A stretch of 64,000 nt of DNA from Pedosphaera sp. (GCA_009695195.1 SIBJ01000002.1:62001-126000), one strand, 5' to 3'. Positions 35,615 to 45,593 are shown, counted from the stretch's first letter. Notes: generated from the sequence alone by a model not told the origin. Made by a program: numbers and translations.

Positions 35615-35739
35615 AAAATCAATAAGTCCAAGTCAGCAACTCTTGGAACGTCGGACCATTATTCCTGTCCCGGTGTGAGATCAGTTATCGGCCCGCTCTC
35701 ATGCTGTCCGTCCCACCTTGCGGACGAAACGGAGCGCAG

Positions 35740-35767
35740 AGACTATCAAAGGTTTTTTCCCGTGCAA
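35740..35767 (-). promoter_or_regulatory. Candidate promoter of the rplB ribosomal operon (shared motif, copy 1)
   Basis: On the minus strand TTGCAC (35767-35762), a 16-nt spacer GGGAAAAAACCTTTGA, and TAGTCT (35745-35740). The same arrangement occurs before rpsL (58055-58082). The leader to rplB is about 120 nt. Confidence 0.7.
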
Positions 35768-35925
35768 CAGATTTCTTGAGAAATTATTGTTGGGCGAATC
35801 TCCGCTGTCCGCAGCCGTTTGGTCGGTCGTTACGCCGCGCCAGGTGGCGCGAGCACGTATGGGCAATTGCCAAAAATACGGACTTGAGTCCGGTGGACGC
35901 AGCCGTGTTTCTGAGATGATTCTGG

Positions 35926-35955
35926 TTGACAAGAACGCTCCCAACTGGCTAGGGT
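35926..35955 (+). promoter_or_regulatory. Candidate promoter of the PEP-CTERM gene
   Basis: TTGACA (35926-35931), 18-nt spacer, TAGGGT (35950-35955), 37 nt before the ATG. Same layout as the purA promoter candidate. Confidence 0.65.
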
Positions 35956-35992
35956 CATATCGATAACTTGATCAACCGCCAATATTAAGTAG

Positions 35993-36673
35993 ATGAAAAT
36001 CGCTCTTCCAGCCCCAGCCAAAATCCTGTTCGCCACGCTTCTCGGAATCGTCGCGACCAGCGGTGCGCGTGCGGATGTCGTCTACAGTGACGCCACGACC
36101 GATCTGAATATCCGCTTCAACCCGGGTTTGGTTGAGGTTGGCGACGAAATCGTCCTCGCCGGTGGCGCACGCCAAGTCACCAACTTCCAGTTCCAGTATT
36201 GGGGATTGAATTTTGGCTCTACGGAGAAGGCCCGCATTCGTTTTTATGTCAACGATGGCACGAATTCTCCAGCCGGTCCCCAGGTTCCGAATAGTGTGCT
36301 CTACGACAGTGACTGGTTCCCGATCGTCGCCACTCCGCGCAACACTTTGATTTTCGATGATTTTAATGACATCGCTCCGGGCCTGCAATCCGTGACCGTG
36401 CCCGACTCATTCACCTGGTCGGTCCAATTCAAGGACCTCGCCGGCGGCGCTACTGCGGGTGTGGATCTTTATGATCCCCCGACCGTTGGCGGCAACTACA
36501 ACGAATACTGGGACAACAACGGCGCTGCGGGCTGGCAATATCGCGGAACGAATTCGCCGAACATTAATTTCGCGGCCAAGGTTTCAGCGATTCCCGAACC
36601 GACCATCATTGGCTTGGGCTTGCTCGGAGGTTTGGGATTGCTGGTGCTGCGAAACCGCGTTAAGCGTCGCTGA
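35993..36673 (+). CDS. PEP-CTERM sorting domain protein
   Basis: 226 aa secreted protein. A signal peptide (AKILFATLLGIVATSGARA) is followed by a beta-rich body of about 170 residues. The C-terminal tail IPEPTIIGLGLLGGLGLLVL then RNRVKRR is a textbook PEP-CTERM signal: PEP motif, membrane helix, basic end. Such proteins are processed by exosortase (EpsH/XrtA) and sent to the surface or exopolysaccharide; no exosortase is in the window. Stand-alone gene with its own promoter and terminator. Confidence 0.92.
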   Translation: MKIALPAPAKILFATLLGIVATSGARADVVYSDATTDLNIRFNPGLVEVGDEIVLAGGARQVTNFQFQYWGLNFGSTEKARIRFYVNDGTNSPAGPQVPNSVLYDSDWFPIVATPRNTLIFDDFNDIAPGLQSVTVPDSFTWSVQFKDLAGGATAGVDLYDPPTVGGNYNEYWDNNGAAGWQYRGTNSPNINFAAKVSAIPEPTIIGLGLLGGLGLLVLRNRVKRR

Positions 36674-36693
36674 TCGCTGACCTTCTGATTTTC

Positions 36694-36721
36694 AACGCGG
36701 GCCGAGAGGCCCGCGTTTTTT
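36694..36721 (+). terminator. Rho-independent terminator after the PEP-CTERM gene
   Basis: Perfect 10-bp stem AACGCGGGCC/GGCCCGCGTT with GAGA loop, followed by a T run, 20 bp after the stop codon. It also separates this gene from the converging M64 peptidase gene. Confidence 0.93.
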
Positions 36722-36731
36722 GTTTCTCGAA

Positions 36732-38138
36732 TCACGGAGGAGAAACCGCCCGGTAGAATCTTCGCGCGATGTTGGTCAAACCCGAATTCGTATAATCAAA
36801 CTTCCCGCCCGACAAAGTGTTTGTCGTCAGCGGCGACCAGTTGAGCAGGTTCGTCGAGCTCTGAAGCACAAATCCCTGCGGCGCGCTGCCCGTTACCGTC
36901 AAACGAAACCGGCTGCCGGCCAGATACTGCGCCGAGATCAATGACAATTCGTTGAGACTCACCGTCACATTCCACACGTTCGTTTGTTTGAGCAGCTTCA
37001 ACGGGTCATTCTTCACCAGCGCCGTCGGATCGCTCACCACTGCTTTCAAATTGTGCGAACCGTTGCCCAGGGACTTCGGCGGCAGATTGAAATTGAAATT
37101 CGTCGCGCCCGGCACGGCGACACTGTTCGTGAACCATTGGACGGCGAGGTTGTGCGTCAACGGCTGCAACGGCGTGACGCTGAACGCCACCGCCTGCGTG
37201 CTGTAAATCCCCGAATTCGTCGCAGCCGGCGCGAACGCATCAATCGGCCGCAACTGCGTGTAAATGGACCGGATCAATTGTTCGGCGCAGACTTCGCAAA
37301 ACGGGATGAACAGTTCCTTCATTTTACAATTGTGCTTTGGACGATACCAGCCCGTCGAATTGTATTGCGCGCCCTGAAACAAACCCACGCGCGTATCGTT
37401 GCTTGAAACATCCGGGGTCGGAATCAACGTCCCGCCCGGAATCCAATCCTTCCACTTGATCGAGTTGCTGCTGGTGATCGCCGTCGCGTTGGGTTTCTCA
37501 GCCGGAACGTAGCCGGCATACGCGTTCGTGTACTCATCCGTCAGAGCCCCGAACGTGTGGCCGGATTCATGCACGATGATTTCCGGCGCGAAAAGGTTCA
37601 CCGACGTAATCAGTGTGTTACCCCCCGAGCCGCCGTATTCGTGGTCGTTGACGACCATCATGACCAGATCGTTTGCCGGAAACAGGTTGAGCAACAAATT
37701 ATCCACCTTCCCCTGTCCGTTGGCGTACGTGCCGTCAAAATCATTCGGCGGAATCGTCAACAGCTGTGAAATTCCATAGCTGTCGAACGAACTGTTGAAG
37801 TAGGTGTTCTTGAACGTGCCGGCGATCGGATGATCGGCGCCGGTCTGCGCCGAGGCGACGAAGATCGCGTAAGCGTTGAAATAGCTTTTGTATTCTTGAA
37901 ACGGCGGCTGGGCCAACAGATTGTTCACCGCGTTCGTCGCGTCGGTCAGAAAAAGATTTGTCTGCCCGCTCGTGTAACCTTCGGCGAACACTACGATATT
38001 GATCCGCTTGGCCCACGGACCGTTCGTGAGCACGGTGAACAGTGTTCCTTGTGCGAGCGTGCGCGCGGGCAGCGCGAACGCGAGCCACGCCGCCACCAGG
38101 CCGAAACCCACCCATCGAATCTGGCGGCTCAAATTCAT
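36732..38138 (-). CDS. Secreted M64-family (IgA peptidase-like) zinc metallopeptidase
   Basis: 468 aa. Signal peptide to about residue 30, then KRINIVVFAEGYTSGQTNLF, a long alpha/beta region, and the zinc site IIVHESGHTFGALTDEY (HExxH-like HESGH with downstream acidic ligand), which is the M64 signature. An Ig-like stretch follows (IYSTQAVAFSVTPLQPL), and the protein ends with the shared C-terminal module (FVLQSSTNLLNWSPL to RRFYRAVSPP). The substrate is unknown. Its start overlaps the stop of the small gene at 38135 by four bases, so the two are probably cotranscribed. Confidence 0.88.
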   Translation of the reverse strand: MNLSRQIRWVGFGLVAAWLAFALPARTLAQGTLFTVLTNGPWAKRINIVVFAEGYTSGQTNLFLTDATNAVNNLLAQPPFQEYKSYFNAYAIFVASAQTGADHPIAGTFKNTYFNSSFDSYGISQLLTIPPNDFDGTYANGQGKVDNLLLNLFPANDLVMMVVNDHEYGGSGGNTLITSVNLFAPEIIVHESGHTFGALTDEYTNAYAGYVPAEKPNATAITSSNSIKWKDWIPGGTLIPTPDVSSNDTRVGLFQGAQYNSTGWYRPKHNCKMKELFIPFCEVCAEQLIRSIYTQLRPIDAFAPAATNSGIYSTQAVAFSVTPLQPLTHNLAVQWFTNSVAVPGATNFNFNLPPKSLGNGSHNLKAVVSDPTALVKNDPLKLLKQTNVWNVTVSLNELSLISAQYLAGSRFRLTVTGSAPQGFVLQSSTNLLNWSPLTTNTLSGGKFDYTNSGLTNIARRFYRAVSPP

Positions 38139-38626
38139 TTCTTCGGCAACGTCACCGAGCCGAGGTGATTTGTCCGGTTCACGCCGTTCGTGTCCGCGCC
38201 CGTGAAGTTGTAAAATTCGACGCGCTGAGCGCCGCTGCGCACCGGCACGCGAACGGTTAATTCCATTTCCGGCAACTCAATCAGTTTATGCTTCAATTTC
38301 CCCGAGCGTGGCGGGTCCTCGAACTCAACCACGCGACGGCTCGGGTCCGGAACCACTCCGTGCCAGAGGGAGCTGCCATCGGCTGCGCGCAATTCGTAGT
38401 GAATGCCGTCGGCCTGGTCCGTGTTGGGTTGCGGCTTGAGTTCGCCGTCGCGCACGGAAGATTCCACCAGCTTGATGCTTTTCTCCTTCTCGACGCGGAC
38501 GTGGAGAAAAAGAATCTTCGGCCCGTCGTTCGTCTGCGCCACGCCGATCGCCCCGGTCAGCAACAACGACAGAAATAAAACCACTCCTCGCCCGGCTGCC
38601 CTTGGCTGCGGATTTAGTGTTGTCAT
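38135..38626 (-). CDS. Hypothetical secreted protein upstream of the M64 peptidase
   Basis: 163 aa with a signal peptide (RGVVLFLSLLLTGAIGVAQ) and a beta-rich body (ILFLHVRVEKEKSIKLVESS, MELTVRVPVRSGAQRVEFYN). No family recognised. ATG 38626 is favoured by an AAGGTG ribosome site; ATGs at 38638 and 38650 are alternatives. The stop overlaps the M64 start (ATGA), suggesting a two-gene unit, possibly a chaperone, inhibitor or partner; this is only inference from position. Confidence 0.7.
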   Translation of the reverse strand: MTTLNPQPRAAGRGVVLFLSLLLTGAIGVAQTNDGPKILFLHVRVEKEKSIKLVESSVRDGELKPQPNTDQADGIHYELRAADGSSLWHGVVPDPSRRVVEFEDPPRSGKLKHKLIELPEMELTVRVPVRSGAQRVEFYNFTGADTNGVNRTNHLGSVTLPKK

Positions 38627-38662
38627 TTTCACCTTCATTGTCGGTCGCAAAGTAATCCAACT

Positions 38663-41515
38663 TTACGGCAGCACCAAGCGGTAGAAACGGTTGCCGCTCA
38701 GTGGCACCAGCGTCACCCGGAAAAGTCCGCCACTGGAAACCGGCGCGTTCGTCACGTTGCTCCAGAAGACCGGCAGATTCAGATTGGTCGCTTGTTGAAG
38801 CACGAACCCAGTGGCGGTGTTCGTCCAGGCCAGCGTCACGGACGCCGGCGCGTTGGAATACGTGATTAGCAACGACGGTTGCGGAATGACCAGAACGGTG
38901 GCGGAAAACTCGGAGGTGTTGTTCGCCGCATCCGTCGCCGTCGCGCTGAGGCGTTGGCCGACCGGGGCCACATTCGTGAGCGTGATGGTGAAGCTGTTCG
39001 TGCAGTTCGCATCGGTCGTCACGTTCCCATCGCCGAGATAAGCCTGGCCCTCGCCCGTGTTGGAAGGTTCGGCAATGGCGTTGGCGTAGAATTGCAAGAG
39101 GAAGGTTGAATTCGCCGTGCTGTTGAGCGAGCCGCGCACGGTGGTCACGTTGCCGCTCACCGCCGCCGTGAGCACCGGATAATTCTGGCGCAGATTCCCG
39201 CCCCCATCGCTATCGCATCCATCGTTGGTGTCGAATCCGTCCACTCCCAGGTCAATGCCCAGACCCGCCAACGCAGAGCCGCCGTTGCCGAAAATGGAAT
39301 TTCCCCGGACCAGGTTGCGGCTGGCGCTGTCGCGGATGCGGACGCCGTCGTAACCGACGCTGCCGGCGTCCGCGTTGGCAATCCGGTTGCCCTCGCCGGG
39401 GTTGACCCCGCCAACGACGTTGTTTGTCAAGCCGTTTAGAAATTCCAACCCGTGCCACGTGTTGCCCAGCGCGGTCACGCCGTCGGCTTTGAGGCCGATA
39501 AAATTTCCTTGGATCAGGTTGCCGATCGCACCGGCGCCACCTGGATTCAAGTCGCTGAAGTAAAGCGCCACCGCGCCGTTGCCCGAAATCAGATTTCCCG
39601 CGCCGGCCGTCGCGCCGCCGATGGTGTTCGTCGGCGCGCCGAAGAAATAGATTCCGCCGTTGGCGTTCGGCACCGCGGAGTTGCCGGTGGCATCGGTCCC
39701 GATGGAGTTCCCTTGAAAAACATTCCGCGTGGACGCGGCGCCGAAGACATAGATTCCCTTGTCCGCGTTGCCGGAAATCACATTCCCCGCTCCGGTGACC
39801 GTGCCGCCGATCGTGTTCGCGGCCGCGCTGGAAATACCGATGCCGGAAAACGTCCCGCTCGGGTAACCGTTCCCCAAAGCCGCGCTCCCGGTCGCATCCA
39901 CGCCGATGAAATTCCCCGAGACCGTGTTGCTGAACGCCAAACTTCCGAACAGATAGACGCCGTGGTTATTGGTGTTGCCCGAAATCACATTGCGCGTACT
40001 CGCGCCCGCGCCGCCGACCACGTTCAGCGGCGCTTCGAGGCGCACGCCGGAAAGCACATTGCCCAGCCGACCGGTGCCCGCCGCGTCGGTTCCGATGTAG
40101 TTCCCGACAATCTGGTTTGCGGTCGTGTTCGCATCGGCAAGATACACACCATTCTGCCCATTGCCCGAAATCACGTTGCGCGCCGCCGTCACCGTTCCGC
40201 CAACGAGATTATTCGCCGCGCTCGCCGCAATGAAAACGCCATGGTTCGTGTTGCCGAGCGCGAGACTGCCGTTCGCACTCGTGCCAATCAGATTGCCCTG
40301 AATGCTATTTCGGGTCGCGATCGAGCCGCTGACATAGACACCGCTCAGGCCGTTGCCGGAAATCAAATTCCCCGCGCCGGAGACCGCGCCGCCGACCGTA
40401 TTGCTCACCGAATTGAAAATCTCGACGCCGCTGTAGAGGTTGGCGAGTCTGGCGGCACCACTCGCATCGGTCCCGATGTAATTGCCCTGAACGAGATTGT
40501 CGTGCCCGCTGTTCGCGTTGAGATAAATGCCGCGACCGCCGTTCCCCGAAATGACATTACGCGCGCCCGCCGTCGTCCCGCCGATGACCGTGCCCGCCGC
40601 GCCGTTGATCGTGATGCCGTCGGACACATTGCTGATCGCGATCACGCCCGTCGGATCCGTGCCGATGTAATTTCCTAAAATCGAATTGTTCGCCGAAGCT
40701 GAGTCCACCAGGTAAATTCCGCTCTGCGAATTGCCGGAAATCAGATTCCGCGCCCCGGAGTTCGTGCCGCCGATAAAATTCCCTGATGTGCCCCCGTAAA
40801 AATAAACGCCGTTGTAAGTGTTCCCAAGCCGCTTCGTACCGGTGACATCCACGCCAATGTAATTTCCGACGATCTGATTGCTCGTCGCCCCGGCGGTCTG
40901 CGCGACGACGCCGTGGAGATTTCCCGAAATGAGATTTCGCTCTGAAGCATTGGTGCCGCCGATGCGGTTGCCCGCTGAGAACAACGCAATACCGCCGAAG
41001 CCCGGACTGCCGCCGCCGTTGCCCAGTGCATTCGTGCCGTAGGGGCCGGTGCCGATGAAATTCGCTTGGATCACGCAGCCGCCGGTGCTCTCGATCCGGA
41101 TTCCTTCCCGTGCGAACCGATTTATCGCCAGTCCCTTCACGACGCAATTCGGCGAGAGCAGATAAATCCCCGTCCCGTTACCCGCAGCGGTGGCGCCGTT
41201 CAATTCCACGAGCGGTTGGCCGGCGTAAAGCGGCTGCGTCGTGGCATCAATCGTCGCCGTCGCCGTCACCGACGGCAGATTACCGACCAGATTGATGGTG
41301 AACGGTCCCGTGCCCGGAATCGCGAAGTCAATCAGGTCCGCGCCGGCTGAGAAATTGGCGTTGGAAATGGCTGCGCGCAGCGAGCCGATGCCGGCGTCGT
41401 TGGCATTCGTGACGGTGAAAGTTGCTGCGTGCAGGGGAATACTTGAGACGGCTAAAGCCCCCATCAACACGGGAAAAACAAACCACCAAGAGAGGGCACG
41501 CGCAACAAGCCTCAT
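38663..41515 (-). CDS. Large secreted right-handed beta-helix repeat protein
   Basis: 950 aa. Signal peptide (MGALAVSSIPLHAATFTV), then an ATFTVTNANDAGIGSLRAAI domain start typical of polymorphic-outer-membrane-like or CSLREA-type proteins, then about ten parallel beta-helix repeats of ~65-70 residues. Each has NLISGNxxxGVYL, NxIxGNYIGTDxxG, LGNxxxGVxI and a TIGGxxxGAxN turn. After the helix come an Ig-like domain (NVTTVRGSLNSTANSTFLLQ) and the shared C-terminal module ending NRFYRLVLP. Such helices bind or cleave polysaccharides; no catalytic residues can be assigned. DNA repeats make assembly errors possible. Confidence 0.88.
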   Translation of the reverse strand: MRLVARALSWWFVFPVLMGALAVSSIPLHAATFTVTNANDAGIGSLRAAISNANFSAGADLIDFAIPGTGPFTINLVGNLPSVTATATIDATTQPLYAGQPLVELNGATAAGNGTGIYLLSPNCVVKGLAINRFAREGIRIESTGGCVIQANFIGTGPYGTNALGNGGGSPGFGGIALFSAGNRIGGTNASERNLISGNLHGVVAQTAGATSNQIVGNYIGVDVTGTKRLGNTYNGVYFYGGTSGNFIGGTNSGARNLISGNSQSGIYLVDSASANNSILGNYIGTDPTGVIAISNVSDGITINGAAGTVIGGTTAGARNVISGNGGRGIYLNANSGHDNLVQGNYIGTDASGAARLANLYSGVEIFNSVSNTVGGAVSGAGNLISGNGLSGVYVSGSIATRNSIQGNLIGTSANGSLALGNTNHGVFIAASAANNLVGGTVTAARNVISGNGQNGVYLADANTTANQIVGNYIGTDAAGTGRLGNVLSGVRLEAPLNVVGGAGASTRNVISGNTNNHGVYLFGSLAFSNTVSGNFIGVDATGSAALGNGYPSGTFSGIGISSAAANTIGGTVTGAGNVISGNADKGIYVFGAASTRNVFQGNSIGTDATGNSAVPNANGGIYFFGAPTNTIGGATAGAGNLISGNGAVALYFSDLNPGGAGAIGNLIQGNFIGLKADGVTALGNTWHGLEFLNGLTNNVVGGVNPGEGNRIANADAGSVGYDGVRIRDSASRNLVRGNSIFGNGGSALAGLGIDLGVDGFDTNDGCDSDGGGNLRQNYPVLTAAVSGNVTTVRGSLNSTANSTFLLQFYANAIAEPSNTGEGQAYLGDGNVTTDANCTNSFTITLTNVAPVGQRLSATATDAANNTSEFSATVLVIPQPSLLITYSNAPASVTLAWTNTATGFVLQQATNLNLPVFWSNVTNAPVSSGGLFRVTLVPLSGNRFYRLVLP

Positions 41516-41579
41516 AGCAGAGCGACGGAATCTAACACAAGACCCCTGCCCCGCAAGATTTTAGTCGGCTCAACGGGCT

Positions 41580-41607
41580 GGAAACAGGCTGAATCCAGCC
41601 TGATTCC
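41580..41607. repeat. Hairpin between the beta-helix gene and uxaE
   Basis: CAGGCTG/CAGCCTG with loop AATC, flanked by GGAAA/ATTCC arms. No T run, so its role as a terminator of uxaE is doubtful. The gap 41516-41625 holds no ORF. Confidence 0.6.
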
Positions 41608-41625
41608 GACCGGGAGGCCGCAATG

Positions 41626-42891
41626 TTACTCCCCGAGGAAGATGGGTTTGACGTGGCGGTCGAAAAGATTGTGCGTCACGCCGCTGGTGATGAGGCCGCT
41701 GCTGCTCTGAATGAGCGAGAGATAGCGGTCGAGTTTGTGCGCGGCCAGTTTGTAACCCACGTGCAGCAACTGGCGGATGTGTTTGTTGTAGTCGCCGCAC
41801 CTCGGATCGTGCCGCACCGCCACGGCAAACTGCGGACCCGTCCACTTCGCCACCGTCGCGGCATCGGGCAGTTTCTGGCGATCAATGTCAATCACCGAGG
41901 CGTACGGTCCGCACAACTCGTCCATGTGCGCGATCGCCTCGTTGTAAATCTCCTTCGCCAACGACAGTCCTTCGCCGCCGTTCTCCGCGAGGCCGATGAT
42001 TTCCTCCAGCCACGTCGTGCCCGCCGTCTTCACGTGCAAGCCGGCGTTGTGCCGCTTGATCGCGCGATGAATCGGACCGTAGATCGAAAACTTGTCGCTG
42101 CCGGAGTGGACGCTGAGCTTGAGATTTTCCGGCAGGCCGCAATTTTTCACGGCGAACGCGATCACGCACAGATCATCGTTGAACTCGCGCTCGAATTGCG
42201 CCACGTCGCCGACGTAATCCACGCCTTTGTTGAACCGGCCCGTGAACTTCGGGGCCACGGTCTGGAGCGGAATCTTTTCGTCCGCGAGCGCGGCGAGAAT
42301 GATGAGCAATTCTGTCGGCGTCTGCGGCGAGTCCGTCTCGTCCATCGAAACTTCCGTGATGAATTTGCCTTCGCCCTTCACCTTCGCGATGTGCCGGTAA
42401 ATCACGCCTGCCTCCTGGGCGGCGAAAAGATATTTGCGCGCCACGCGTTCGACTTCCTCGCGCGTGACCTTGACCGAAGGCTGCACGCCGGGAATTTCCA
42501 GCGTGCCGATCAACTCGGGGTGCCGGTCGGCGAACGCCTTCACCGCTTCCGGCGCGGCGGGCTTCCCGATCGAGTCCGCCACGTCAATCGTGTAAAAATC
42601 CGAATGCGGAATGAACCGGTCCACCGTCTCCAGCCGGATGTGGTCCGCGTCCACGTGCCAGGGTTTGTTCCAGTTCATCGCCTTCACCGCCGCCGCCGCC
42701 GCCGCGCGGACCGTGGACGGTTCCGAGCCGATGATGAGATGCTCGCGGTTTGATTTGTTCCAGACCGGGATGACTTCGACGCCGGCGCGTTGCGCGAGCA
42801 CGCACGCCTGCAACTGCGCCGGCGCTTGTTGCGCGAAACGGTCACCAACTCCGAGCGAATATTTTCCCAGCTTCAAAGGGGAACTAGGCAT
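41626..42891 (-). CDS. uxaE: Tagaturonate/fructuronate epimerase (UxaE-like)
   Basis: 421 aa. The start is ATG 42891 (MPSSPLKLGKYSLGVGDRFA); the frame continues upstream only as antisense of purA. Conserved blocks: GVGDRFAQQAPAQLQA, VSMDETDSPQTPTELLIILA, PKFTGRFNKGVDYVGDV, LSVHSGSDKFSIYGPIHRAI and GTTWLEEIIGLA. This pattern fits the UxaE family, which interconverts D-tagaturonate and D-fructuronate in galacturonate and glucuronate breakdown, matching the fructuronate-reductase-like SDR at 19.8 kb. Divergent from purA across 243 bp. Confidence 0.85.
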   Translation of the reverse strand: MPSSPLKLGKYSLGVGDRFAQQAPAQLQACVLAQRAGVEVIPVWNKSNREHLIIGSEPSTVRAAAAAAVKAMNWNKPWHVDADHIRLETVDRFIPHSDFYTIDVADSIGKPAAPEAVKAFADRHPELIGTLEIPGVQPSVKVTREEVERVARKYLFAAQEAGVIYRHIAKVKGEGKFITEVSMDETDSPQTPTELLIILAALADEKIPLQTVAPKFTGRFNKGVDYVGDVAQFEREFNDDLCVIAFAVKNCGLPENLKLSVHSGSDKFSIYGPIHRAIKRHNAGLHVKTAGTTWLEEIIGLAENGGEGLSLAKEIYNEAIAHMDELCGPYASVIDIDRQKLPDAATVAKWTGPQFAVAVRHDPRCGDYNKHIRQLLHVGYKLAAHKLDRYLSLIQSSSGLITSGVTHNLFDRHVKPIFLGE

Positions 42892-43040
42892 AAATTCTTT
42901 TTTACTGTCAGTCACTGTACCAGAAGAAAGCCTGAACGGGCGCACGATTATTTGCAGAGGTTCGTGAAAAAAATGCATCGCGGTAGCATTCCTCGACCGC
43001 CTTGCTGTGCAGTCCGGGCGCGAAACAACCGAGTCGGCGA

Positions 43041-43070
43041 TTGACAAGCCCGGAGCCCGCCTCCTAGCCT
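43041..43070 (+). promoter_or_regulatory. Candidate purA promoter
   Basis: TTGACA (43041-43046), 18-nt spacer, TAGCCT (43065-43070), 64 bp before the ATG. Same class as the PEP-CTERM gene promoter. Confidence 0.65.
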
Positions 43071-43095
43071 CTGCCCGCAAAGATTCAATCCTTTG

Positions 43096-43130
43096 CCCCG
43101 TCCCGCTCGCGGGATCGGGGATTTTTATTT
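43096..43130 (+). promoter_or_regulatory. Terminator-like hairpin in the purA leader
   Basis: CCCCGTCCCGC pairs with GCGGGA(T)CGGGG with a TC loop and is followed by ATTTTTATTT, four bases before the purA start codon region. Its place between promoter and start suggests attenuation or an RNA thermometer-like control. Confidence 0.5.
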
Positions 43131-43134
43131 CATT

Positions 43135-44403
<1,269 letters not shown>

Positions 44404-44461
44404 AGCCCCGCAACGTTTGCTTGCGGCGCGCGCTTCCGTGACGGAAAATTCCGCCGTCGCC

Positions 44462-44851
44462 ATGCGCCATCTGCCCTTCATCAGTTGGATCGCCAACCGG
44501 GTTGCCGGCTTCTTCGCCAACCGGTTCGTGGACTTTCTCAACTCCGAACCGACGCGCACCAGCGGCTTCCTGGCCGATTACCGCACCGCAAAAATCGCCG
44601 CGCGCGATGGCGACCTGCCGCAGGCCATCAAGTTCGCCGAGGAACAACTCGAGAAAAAGCCGAAACAGTACGAGGGCCTGATGTTGCTCGCCTCGCTTTA
44701 CGCCGACGCCGGCCACGTCGAGAAGGCCATCACCATGATGAATCGCATCCTCACGAATCCCGGCGCGACCGGAAAACAAAAACAGACCGCGCTGCACGAG
44801 AAAGATAATTACGAACGCCTGCTCGTTTCCGGTGTCATAAAACCGAAGTGA
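44462..44851 (+). CDS. TPR-like hypothetical protein
   Basis: 129 aa. An N-terminal hydrophobic stretch (FISWIANRVAGFFANRFVDF) is followed by two TPR-like helices: DLPQAIKFAEEQLEKKPKQY and GLMLLASLYADAGHVEKAIT. The start is uncertain: ATG 44462 is used, GTG 44438 is an alternative and other codons overlap purA. It ends 4 bp before uppS, so it belongs to the same transcription unit. Function unknown, perhaps a scaffold. Confidence 0.7.
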   Translation: MRHLPFISWIANRVAGFFANRFVDFLNSEPTRTSGFLADYRTAKIAARDGDLPQAIKFAEEQLEKKPKQYEGLMLLASLYADAGHVEKAITMMNRILTNPGATGKQKQTALHEKDNYERLLVSGVIKPK

Positions 44852-44855
44852 TTCC

Positions 44856-45593
44856 ATGAGCATCCACGCCAGCCATCTCAGCCCCGAGGCCAAAGCCTCT
44901 TTGCCCCAGCACGTCGCCGTCATCATGGACGGCAACGGCCGTTGGGCAAAGCAGCGCCATCTCCCGCGCATCGAGGGCCATCGCCAGGGCGCGGAATCCG
45001 CCCGCGCCATCATCCGCGCCGCCGGCGAACTCGGCATCAAATACCTCACCCTCTACGCCTTCTCCGCCGAGAATTGGAATCGCCCCAAGGACGAAGTGGA
45101 CGCGCTGATGAAATATCTCGTTCACTACCTCAAGACCGAGACGAGCGAGTTGAATAAGAACAACGTCCGCCTCGAAGTCATCGGCCAGATTTATCGCCTG
45201 CCGGAAAATGTTCAGGAGCAGCTCAAGAAATCCATGGCCACGCTCTCGAAGAACAACGGCCTCACGCTCGTCATGGCGTTGAGCTACGGCGGGCGCATCG
45301 AGATCGTCGCCGCCGTCCGCGCCATCGCCGAGAAGGCCAAGTCGGGAAAACTCGACCCCGCCGACATCAACGAGCAAGTCATCTCGCAACACCTTTGGAC
45401 GCGCAACATCCCCGACCCCGACGTTCTCATCCGCACCAGCGGCGAAATGCGCGTCAGCAATTTTCTCCTTTGGCAGATCAGCTACGCCGAACTCGTCATC
45501 ACCCCGACGCTCTGGCCCGACTTCCGCAAACCGCAATTTATCGCCGCGCTGGAGGAATACGCCCGGCGGCATCGGCGGTTCGGCGGAGTTTGA
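44856..45593 (+). CDS. uppS: Isoprenyl transferase (undecaprenyl diphosphate synthase)
   Basis: 245 aa cis-prenyltransferase making the C55 lipid carrier for peptidoglycan and O-antigen. VAVIMDGNGRWAKQRHLP holds the catalytic Asp, GHRQGAESARAIIRAAGELG follows, LTLYAFSAENWNRP is the FSxENW motif, and RTSGEMRVSNFLLWQISYAE is the RxSGExRxSNF substrate loop. Start of the uppS-cdsA-dxr-rseP-ispG run. Confidence 0.98.
   Translation: MSIHASHLSPEAKASLPQHVAVIMDGNGRWAKQRHLPRIEGHRQGAESARAIIRAAGELGIKYLTLYAFSAENWNRPKDEVDALMKYLVHYLKTETSELNKNNVRLEVIGQIYRLPENVQEQLKKSMATLSKNNGLTLVMALSYGGRIEIVAAVRAIAEKAKSGKLDPADINEQVISQHLWTRNIPDPDVLIRTSGEMRVSNFLLWQISYAELVITPTLWPDFRKPQFIAALEEYARRHRRFGGV

Larger units (their letters stand above)
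35615..35992. other. Divergent intergenic region between rplB and the PEP-CTERM gene
   Basis: 378 bp with no coding character and no rplW/rplD/rplC/rpsJ remnants that I can see. It holds the minus-strand rplB promoter candidate (35740-35767) and a plus-strand promoter candidate for the PEP-CTERM gene (35926-35955). Confidence 0.7.

Noticed and set aside
39452..40678. 408-codon open frame antisense to the beta-helix gene
   Set aside because: Arg/Ala-rich shadow of a repetitive gene, no start signal or family.
41580..41607. Hairpin as the uxaE terminator
   Set aside because: No T run follows on the minus strand; kept only as a hairpin.
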